NCBI GenBank assembly: GCA_000179315.1
Contig: ADZZ01000404.1
Coordinates: 1-46,276, forward strand
DNA from: a delta proteobacterium NaphS2
Lineage (GTDB): Bacteria; Desulfobacterota; DSM-4660; Desulfatiglandales; Desulfatiglandaceae
Reading direction: 5' to 3'
DNA: 46,276 nucleotides
In this document: positions 40,778-46,276 of the stretch, piece by piece
Position numbering within the stretch: the stretch's first letter is position 1
How the letters are laid out: every line of letters starts with the position of its first letter
Translations under genes and position numbers: made by a program
Notes under the pieces: generated by a model
Databases searched by the model: none
Told to the model about the DNA's origin: nothing
The model's input: the letters and a program-made list of their open reading frames with translations, nothing else

Positions 40778-41632
40778 TTAAATCCTCATTCGAGCCGAGG
40801 CGTTCTTGGCAATGGCATAATCAGGACTTTTCTTAAACAGAACGCCCAGATACGGGAGATCTCCCTTGACAAGATCTTTGGCTTTAAAATCGGGGTCTGC
40901 CTCCAAAGCGCGAATCCAGTTGATCAGTTCCCTTGTGGCCGGTTTCTTTTCAATGCCTCTGAAATCACGAACTTTGTAAAAAGCGCGGATGGAACTTTCA
41001 AGAAGGTCTTTACTGATTTCAGGAAAATGGACCTCGACGATTTTGTGCATCATATCGGCATCGGGAAAGGCAATGTGGTGAAAATTGCAGCGCCCGAGAA
41101 AGGGATCCGAAAGGTCTTTTTTGGCGTTGGAAGTAATGATGATGACCGGCCTGTTTTTGGCGGTAACGGTTTTGTCGATTTCAATAATATCAAATTCCAT
41201 CTGATCCAGAACATCCAGCATGTCGTCCTGAAAGTCCGTATCAGCCTTGTCAATCTCGTCGATGAGCAACACTACTTTTTCATCGGCAATAAACGACTGA
41301 CCAATCTTTCCCATTTTGATATATTCTTCGATATCGCTCACATCCCGTTTGGAATCCCCGAAACGGCTGTCGTTGAGCCGTGTAAGGGTGTCGTACTGAT
41401 AAAGCGCCTCTATCAGTTTCATGCTGCTTTTGACATTTAGAACAATAAGCTTCATGTTCAGCGCTTCACTGATGGCGTGCGCCAGCATGGTTTTGCCGGT
41501 ACCGGGCTCACCCTTGAGCAGAAGCGGCATTTCAAGGGCCATTGAAATATTGACAATCTGGGCTAATTCTTCATCCAGGACGTATTTGGTGGCACCGGCA
41601 AATTTTTGCTGCGTGCTGTTTTCTGGCTGCAT
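40778..41632 (-). CDS. MoxR-family AAA+ ATPase
   Basis: 284 residues from the ATG preceded by AAGGAG at 8 nt (a 17-codon longer frame is not supported). Walker A GEPGTGKT (41-48), Walker B VVLLIDEIDKA (Asp126-Glu127), sensor 1 in IITSNAKKDL, an Arg-finger region around DPFLGRCNFH, and a lid domain with PATRELINWIRALE. MoxR ATPases act as chaperones with vWA proteins, here the next gene. A weak promoter (TTGACC and TAGCTT, 16-bp spacer, minus strand around 41744-41771) lies upstream. Together they are a two-component remodelling module next to an unknown plus-strand gene and an HtpX-like protease. Confidence 0.92.
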   Translation of the reverse strand: MQPENSTQQKFAGATKYVLDEELAQIVNISMALEMPLLLKGEPGTGKTMLAHAISEALNMKLIVLNVKSSMKLIEALYQYDTLTRLNDSRFGDSKRDVSDIEEYIKMGKIGQSFIADEKVVLLIDEIDKADTDFQDDMLDVLDQMEFDIIEIDKTVTAKNRPVIIITSNAKKDLSDPFLGRCNFHHIAFPDADMMHKIVEVHFPEISKDLLESSIRAFYKVRDFRGIEKKPATRELINWIRALEADPDFKAKDLVKGDLPYLGVLFKKSPDYAIAKNASARMRI

Positions 41633-41813
41633 TTTTTTGCTCCTTGATAATAGCGGAATTTTTTCATAGATTCTGTCGAACATTGATGGCCTTTAATTGC
41701 GAGGTTGATCCCCGTTAAGGGGCCCTCAAGATTACAAGTGTTAAAGCTAAGCATTTTTGGGCCTCGGTCAATACCATTTTTAAAAAAAGCAACACCCAGA
41801 AGGAGATGCACCC

Positions 41814-42401
41814 ATGCCGTTAGCTTTTAAATCCCTCAGCCACGGCACCATTGCCTTTGGCTTTTTTAACATTGAATCCGATATGCTGCTGTTGGATCGC
41901 TTCTTCTTTTTCTCCACGGCATTTTGCGGATATATGGGTGACATTTCCGCATGCGGTCCCCATGAATCGAAGCGATCACACTGGGACGTGTACCATATAC
42001 CCGATCCTGAACGGATAGGTGATCTCATGGGCGCCATTCACGGTGTCCGCTTCACCGGTTTTATTGGGGAATTGTACGGAAAATACCCTTTTCCGCGGAA
42101 CGAATCGGAATTCAGGCAGAAACCCGAAGGCTTCCGAACACACGCTATTGTGGAAGCCATGATTGACAAATATGCCAAGTGCTCCAAAGTACCGTTCACC
42201 ATGGGCGAAAGTCAAGATGAAGTGACCATCGGCCCGTACCGTTTCAGCAGAAGTTCATTTCAGGAACTGATCCGTTATGTGTGGCAGGGAGGATACCCCC
42301 GGTGGAAGGATGAGCGGCGGCCCGATTATGTCCTGGCCATGAAAGAGCATATCGATCAAAGCCGCTGCTCCCTGTTTCAGGGGCTGAACCTGTCATTTTG
42401 A
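41814..42401 (+). CDS. Hypothetical protein, unrecognised family
   Basis: 195 residues, apparently soluble despite an aromatic N-terminus ([18 protein letters not shown]). Distinct segments are [53 protein letters not shown] and [20 protein letters not shown]. Four cysteines are scattered. I do not recognise the family. GAAGGAG about 9 nt before the ATG, good codon use and length argue that it is a real gene. It is divergent from the MoxR-vWA pair, and its stop overlaps the HtpX-like gene by 9 bp on the other strand. Confidence 0.72.
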   Translation: MPLAFKSLSHGTIAFGFFNIESDMLLLDRFFFFSTAFCGYMGDISACGPHESKRSHWDVYHIPDPERIGDLMGAIHGVRFTGFIGELYGKYPFPRNESEFRQKPEGFRTHAIVEAMIDKYAKCSKVPFTMGESQDEVTIGPYRFSRSSFQELIRYVWQGGYPRWKDERRPDYVLAMKEHIDQSRCSLFQGLNLSF

Positions 42402-43334
42402 CATGCGATCCCACATGGCCCGCGCTTGCTGCTCCCCGCGGCTTTCACCGGTCTCATCCAAGTGAAGTGTGTCACCGGGAGGCGTATACACGCTGCCGCC
42501 CCGTAACCGTGCGATGCGATCTTCCAGAGGCGGATGTGTGGAAAAAAGGTTCGCCATCTTGCGACCGCTCAAGGGATTGACAATAAACATATGGGCGGTG
42601 GCAGGTTCGGCCTTCATGGGAATCTGTTTGGAATAAGCCCCCAGCTTGCCCAGGGCACTTGCCAGACCTTCGGGATTTCCCGCAATTTGCGCCCCTGTTG
42701 CATCAGCCAGATATTCCCGGGAACGACTGATGGCCATCTGAATCAACATGGCGGCGACGGGCGCCAGAATACTCATGGCAATCAAACCGATCACGCCCAT
42801 GCCGTCCCCTTCATCATCCTGGGACCCGCCGCCGAAAAATGCGGACCATCGGGCCATGCTGGCCAGGATCATGATGGCGCCGGCCATGGTGGCGGCAATG
42901 GAACCGATGAGAATATCCCTGTTTTTGATGTGGCTTAATTCATGGGCCAGCACGCCGGTAGCCTCTTCGTTGTTCATGGTGCGAAGGAGTCCCTCGGTCA
43001 CCGCAACCACCGCATGATCCGGATCCCTGCCCGTGGCAAAGGCATTGGGCGCATCCTCGGGAATAATGTAAACGCGCGGCATGGGAAGTCCTGCATTTTG
43101 CGCCAGCCGTCCCACCGCTTCATGGAGCGTCGGAAAATCCTCCGGTTTGACTTCCGTTGCCCGGTACATGCGAAGCACAATCTTGTCCGAATACCAGTAA
43201 CTGAAAAAATTCATTGCCATGGCCAGCACAAAGGCCACAATCATGCCCTGTTTTCCGCCGAAAATCCCCCCGATAAAAACGATCAGTGCCGTCATCAGGC
43301 CCAGTAAAAGGGTTGTTTTCGCCCAGTTTCCCAT
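42393..43334 (-). CDS. htpX: HtpX-like zinc metalloprotease (M48 family)
   Basis: 313 residues, inner membrane. Two N-terminal transmembrane helices (about 5-25 and 28-48) and one or two more near 145-165 and 180-200. The zinc site is HELSH (His131, Glu132, His135) with a third ligand in SREYLAD. The segment [17 protein letters not shown] is typical of HtpX. It degrades damaged membrane proteins, and in E. coli it works under envelope stress together with FtsH. GGAGG lies 10 nt before the ATG, behind an imperfect hairpin at 43362-43390. Confidence 0.94.
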   Translation of the reverse strand: MGNWAKTTLLLGLMTALIVFIGGIFGGKQGMIVAFVLAMAMNFFSYWYSDKIVLRMYRATEVKPEDFPTLHEAVGRLAQNAGLPMPRVYIIPEDAPNAFATGRDPDHAVVAVTEGLLRTMNNEEATGVLAHELSHIKNRDILIGSIAATMAGAIMILASMARWSAFFGGGSQDDEGDGMGVIGLIAMSILAPVAAMLIQMAISRSREYLADATGAQIAGNPEGLASALGKLGAYSKQIPMKAEPATAHMFIVNPLSGRKMANLFSTHPPLEDRIARLRGGSVYTPPGDTLHLDETGESRGEQQARAMWDRMSK

Positions 43335-43361
43335 TCGTTAAATACCTCCTTCCGCGGCTAT

Positions 43362-43390
43362 CGGTTTACGGGTTTAAATACCGTGAACCG
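43362..43390. repeat. Inverted repeat in the htpX leader
   Basis: CGGTTTACGG (43362-43371) pairs with CCGTGAACCG (43381-43390) with one G-T wobble and a 9-nt loop. It lies about 28 bp upstream of the htpX start. The wording (GTTTACGG and GTGAACCG) suggests a dispersed intergenic repeat, or a stem that influences htpX expression. Confidence 0.35.
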
Positions 43391-43458
43391 GTAACTGTAA
43401 ACTGCAATACATCTTGTAAATAATAAGAAGCCGCCTTCGGGTCGTCAAGACAATCCGG

Positions 43459-44013
43459 TCATTTAGAGATGGGCAAGTACTCCATGTAATAGCGGTAGAA
43501 GGCCGCAATGACCAGCGCATGGTCAATCACGCCTTTCTTTATCATTTCCGGAATATGGGCAAGGGGCCGGATGACCACTTCGATATCTTCCTTGTCATCC
43601 TGATGCTGATCACCCGCGGGAAACACGTTTTTGGCGAGAAACGTGTAACAGGCGTTGTTTTGTATGGCCGGGTTCGGATAAACAAGGCCCAGGGGAAGGA
43701 TATCCGAAGCCTCGTAGCCGGTCTCCTCCATCAATTCCCTTGCGGTGGCCTCTTTCGGCGAATCGCTCGCCTCCACAAGACCTCCCGGGATTTCCAGGGT
43801 GACGCTTTGCGTGCCATGGCGGTACTGGCGGACCATCACCACTTCGTTTTGAGGGGTCAGGGGAATGACATTCACCCAGGGACTGGATTCAAGAATGAAA
43901 AAATGATGTTTCTTCCCGGTGCGGGGTGAAATGGCAAGATCCGTACGCAGATTGAAAACGCGATAGCTCTTATCTTTTGTGCTGGATACCACCTGCCACG
44001 GCTTTGGATTCAT
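43459..44013 (-). CDS. Nudix hydrolase (ADP-ribose pyrophosphatase-like)
   Basis: 184 residues. The complete Nudix box GGLVEASDSPKEATARELMEETGYEA is split here only for reading: G-x5-E-x7-REL-xEE-x-G, positioned near 96-118. The preceding strand pattern with VVMVRQYRHGTQ is typical of ADP-ribose or ADP-sugar pyrophosphatases. It cleaves nucleoside diphosphate derivatives into a nucleotide and a phosphorylated group; the exact substrate is unknown. The ATG overlaps the stop of the DinG-type helicase gene (ATGA), so the two are translationally coupled. The terminal part has no extra domain. Confidence 0.9.
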   Translation of the reverse strand: MNPKPWQVVSSTKDKSYRVFNLRTDLAISPRTGKKHHFFILESSPWVNVIPLTPQNEVVMVRQYRHGTQSVTLEIPGGLVEASDSPKEATARELMEETGYEASDILPLGLVYPNPAIQNNACYTFLAKNVFPAGDQHQDDKEDIEVVIRPLAHIPEMIKKGVIDHALVIAAFYRYYMEYLPISK

Positions 44014-45947
44014 TTTTCAGCTCCTTCTAAAAAGAATGGCTCTATTTTTTCTATTTCATGAATAATGGGAATCGGGGGAAGGCTCTTTAAAAACTGTCCA
44101 CCATACCGACTGGTCAAAATCCTCTTGTCCAGGATAGCCATGAGTCCCCTGTCCGATGCTTTTCGAATCAATCTCCCAAGGCCCTGCTTCAGAGAAATGA
44201 TGGCTGCCGGGACCTGATAATCCATAAAAGGGTTTCCGCCCCCTTCACGGATGGCCTCGATTCTGGCGGCCACCAGAGGATCCCCCGGAGACGCAAAAGG
44301 GAGTTTGTCGATGATGAGACAGCTCAATGCCTCGCCCGGCACGTCCACCCCCTGCCAGAAAGACCCCGTGGCCAGAAGTACGGACTGGATATCCCGCTTG
44401 AATTCTTCCAGCAATCTGCTTCTGGGCGCGTCCCCTTGTTTGAAAACCGTGTAGGGAAGCGCACCGGCAATGATTTCGTGAACCCTGTGAAGATTGAAAT
44501 AACTGGTAAACAAAACCAATGCCCGGCCTTTGGATCTTTTTAAAATCCGTATAATTTCACGGGCCGCATCCACCGGAAACCGCGGTTCGTTGGGGGCGGG
44601 AAGGTTCCTGGGCAGATAAAGCAGGGTCTGCTTCTTAAAATCGAAATGAGAAACATGAAGGCCCTCCAGGGTCTCTTCAGGAAGACCCAGACGGCTGCGC
44701 AGATAATCGAAGCAATTGTTGGTTGAAAGCGTGGCCGATGTCAACACCACTGAATCTATTTTTTCATAGAGGAACCGGTTCATGGATTCGGATACATCAA
44801 GGGGTGAAGCGTGAAGCACCAGGCTTTTCTTCTTTCTTTCATACCAGTTAAGCCAGGCGGCATCCCTTTTGCTTGCAACCGCTTCCATTCGCTGAGCCAG
44901 GTCGCCTGCCCGTTCCACAATCAAGGCCCATCCCGGATGGTCCGCGTCTTTTTTAATGGGGAGATCTGCAAGGTCCTCCAGCCCCCGGCAAATTTCGCGA
45001 ACCGGACCATTCCTCAGTAGAGAAAGGGTTTTCGGATCAATCCGCCCCCTGTTTTCGGAAGTCTCAAATGACGTTTTCAGCGTCTCCGTGGCGCCTCTTA
45101 TGAGGTCCAGAGGTTTGTCAATCTCGGATCTTTCCTCGACCGAAAAGATCTTTATCTCCTTTTCCGCATCGCCCACCAGCTCAATGATCTGGCGGGTGCT
45201 GATTCGCTCTCCAAAATGGGTGGTGGCAATCTCTTCTATGACGTGCGCCTCATCGAAAACCGCCGCCTGAAATCGGGGAATGATTTCGCCGAAGCCCCCC
45301 TTCTTAATTTTCATGTCCGCAAAAAAGAGATGATGGTTGACGATGATGAGCCTTGCCCTGGCCGCCCGGCTGCGCAGCTTCGCCAGGAAGCAGTCTTCAA
45401 GAAACATGCAGTCCAAACCGATGCATTGGTCGGACGATGCGGAAAGGGCATCCCAGAGCGGATCCCCATCGGCCAGCCAGTCCAACTCTCCCCGGTCCCC
45501 GAAAGCGGTCTTTTCGACCCAGGCTTCCAGCCTTTCCCGAGCTTTTATGTAGGCAGGATCAAGAAAGGACTGCTGCTGAAACTGTTGGTGATACTTATGC
45601 AAACAGAGGTAATTTTGCCGCCCCTTCATGATCATGGCGTCTATGTGTAAACCCGAGGCCTTTTTCAGGAGCGGTAAGTCCTTTTCAAAAATCTGATCCT
45701 GAAGGTTCTTGGTGCCGGTTGAAACGACGGTCTTCTTCCCGCTCAGCAAGACCGGAACAAGGTAACCGAAGGTTTTTCCGGTACCGGTCCCCGCCTCCAC
45801 AATGACGGAGACCCCCTCATCCAGTGCTCTTTCGATCTGAAGCGCCATGTCCAGTTGAGACTTCCGGACTTCAAAACCCTTGATGCGTCGGCTCAATCTG
45901 CCGCCCGGACCCAGGATATCTTCACATTTCAATAATGGTTGGCTCAT
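44010..45947 (-). CDS. dinG: DinG/XPD-type ATP-dependent DNA helicase
   Basis: 645 residues. The superfamily 2 helicase has Walker A in VEAGTGTGKTFGYLVPVL, the four iron-sulfur cysteines between motifs I and II (NYLC, QCIGLDC, EDC), DEAH-type Walker B AVFDEAHVIEE, motif III TSATL, and motif VI QGLGRLIRKASDRG. It unwinds DNA 5' to 3' and is linked to repair and R-loop removal. The ATG at 45947 is preferred: the protein then begins MSQPLLKCEDILGPGG, and a good sigma-70 promoter places its start point at this ATG. An upstream ATG at 46031 has GGAGG but lies inside the cold-shock gene terminator. It is coupled to the Nudix gene. Confidence 0.9.
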   Translation of the reverse strand: MSQPLLKCEDILGPGGRLSRRIKGFEVRKSQLDMALQIERALDEGVSVIVEAGTGTGKTFGYLVPVLLSGKKTVVSTGTKNLQDQIFEKDLPLLKKASGLHIDAMIMKGRQNYLCLHKYHQQFQQQSFLDPAYIKARERLEAWVEKTAFGDRGELDWLADGDPLWDALSASSDQCIGLDCMFLEDCFLAKLRSRAARARLIIVNHHLFFADMKIKKGGFGEIIPRFQAAVFDEAHVIEEIATTHFGERISTRQIIELVGDAEKEIKIFSVEERSEIDKPLDLIRGATETLKTSFETSENRGRIDPKTLSLLRNGPVREICRGLEDLADLPIKKDADHPGWALIVERAGDLAQRMEAVASKRDAAWLNWYERKKKSLVLHASPLDVSESMNRFLYEKIDSVVLTSATLSTNNCFDYLRSRLGLPEETLEGLHVSHFDFKKQTLLYLPRNLPAPNEPRFPVDAAREIIRILKRSKGRALVLFTSYFNLHRVHEIIAGALPYTVFKQGDAPRSRLLEEFKRDIQSVLLATGSFWQGVDVPGEALSCLIIDKLPFASPGDPLVAARIEAIREGGGNPFMDYQVPAAIISLKQGLGRLIRKASDRGLMAILDKRILTSRYGGQFLKSLPPIPIIHEIEKIEPFFLEGAEK

Positions 45948-45953
45948 GGCGCC

Positions 45954-45983
45954 AATATAGTGACCACAACGTGGAAGCGTCAA
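45954..45983 (-). promoter_or_regulatory. Sigma-70 promoter for the dinG gene, predicting a leaderless mRNA
   Basis: On the minus strand TTGACG (complement of 45978-45983), an 18-bp spacer and TATATT (complement of 45954-45959) each match five of six consensus bases. Only GGCGCC separates the -10 box from the ATG at 45947, so the predicted start point is the A of that ATG. The gene has no Shine-Dalgarno at this ATG, which agrees with leaderless translation. Confidence 0.6.
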
Positions 45984-46019
45984 TGTAAAAGCGTGTGAGG
46001 GATAGAATGCTTCAGAGAC

Positions 46020-46060
46020 AAAAAAAGGCATCTTTCCTCCCTCCAGGGAAAGACGCCTTT
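46020..46060 (-). terminator. Rho-independent terminator of the cold-shock gene
   Basis: On the minus strand a 14-bp stem (46047-46060 pairing with 46024-46037, one G-U pair) with the 9-nt loop CTGGAGGGA is followed by further T residues, seven T in a row in total. It lies 28 bp after the cold-shock gene stop. Its 3' arm contains an ATG (46029-46031) and its loop a GGAGG, which together mimic a dinG translation start. Confidence 0.85.
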
Positions 46061-46087
46061 AAGTTTTAAACCACCGACGTTAATGGA

Positions 46088-46276
46088 TCAAAGTTTGACG
46101 ACGTTCTTGGCCTTGGGGCCTCGATCGCTTTCTTCAATTTCAAAACTCACGCGATCACCTTCGCTGAGGGTTTTGAACCCGGGCATATCAATGCCGGTAT
46201 GGTGTACAAACAGATCCTGTCCATCTTCCTGCGAAATAAAACCAAACCCTTTTCGGTCGCTAAACCATTTACGACA
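46088..46276 (-). CDS. Cold-shock protein, CspA family (5' end outside the window)
   Basis: Only the last 62 codons are in the window. Visible are [17 protein letters not shown] with the RNA-binding motif RNP1 (KGFGFI), then RNP2 in DLFVHH, and the C-terminal [11 protein letters not shown]. The protein is a single oligonucleotide-binding fold domain that binds single-stranded RNA and DNA and acts as RNA chaperone. Its first visible residues CRKWF differ slightly from the common GTVKWF. A strong terminator follows 28 bp after the stop. The start and any cold-responsive leader lie beyond the right edge. Confidence 0.95.
   Translation of the reverse strand, partial: CRKWFSDRKGFGFISQEDGQDLFVHHTGIDMPGFKTLSEGDRVSFEIEESDRGPKAKNVVKL

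Overview
The window looks like a chromosomal segment of an anaerobic, probably sulfate-reducing member of the Desulfobacterota (Desulfobacterales-like). The evidence is the content. There is a superoxide reductase (desulfoferrodoxin), a rubrerythrin, a rubredoxin with an expanded first knuckle and small proteins resembling the Desulfovibrio DVU0298 and DVU0772 families. FeoAB, a YeeE/YedE sulfur-compound transporter pair, a CGGC-domain protein and a MglA/PilB pair also fit. The lineage is inferred from family knowledge; no 16S or other marker is present. I saw no tRNA, rRNA, CRISPR array, insertion sequence or prophage.

Layout. 1-600: structured, gene-poor edge with two terminator-like hairpins. 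600-3812: an HD-domain phosphohydrolase and a seven-LysM amidase, convergent. 4101-8182: MglA-like GTPase divergent from a PilB/GspE-type ATPase, which is followed by a degenerate receiver-PAS protein. 13398 down to 8214: a run of twelve minus-strand genes for oxygen and superoxide defence. A near-consensus sigma-54 promoter lies in front of it, and a possible Shine-Dalgarno-sequestering RNA switch lies inside it. 13778-16779: an efflux trio (DUF3302-like membrane protein, HlyD-type adaptor, NodT-type outer membrane lipoprotein) without its own pump, divergent from an MFS-small protein-TrmJ operon. 19146-19246: a MITE/REP-like element whose ends supply the stop codons of both flanking genes. 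24361 down to 19242: an IMPase-like protein, FeoA, FeoB, GreA, SlyD-type FKBP and a small hydrolase, with four-base stop/start overlaps at two junctions. 24694-25038: a CGGC protein with a palindrome at its predicted start point. 25191-39139: a surface-polysaccharide locus. It has an O-antigen ligase, methyltransferase, ABC exporter, two paralogous GT4 glycosyltransferases around a surface-carbohydrate protein, transketolase, CMP-sugar synthetase, aldehyde dehydrogenase, SDR and NeuB-like synthase. 39579-46276: a vWA/MoxR pair, an unknown conserved-looking protein, HtpX-like protease, Nudix hydrolase, DinG-type helicase and a truncated cold-shock protein.

How the parts work together. The redox genes form a superoxide-to-water detoxification chain: desulfoferrodoxin and rubrerythrin reduce superoxide and peroxide with rubredoxin as electron donor. 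The polysaccharide locus appears to make a CMP-activated 3-deoxy ketose (nonulosonate-like), assemble glycans and export them. It lacks the usual UDP-GlcNAc-derived sialic, legionaminic or pseudaminic precursor enzymes and carries transketolase, aldehyde dehydrogenase and SDR genes instead. That makes it the best candidate here for an undescribed pathway.

All functions are assigned by reading motifs in the translated sequence; no database search was run. Start codons were re-chosen by hand where Shine-Dalgarno spacing or gene overlaps favoured another codon.
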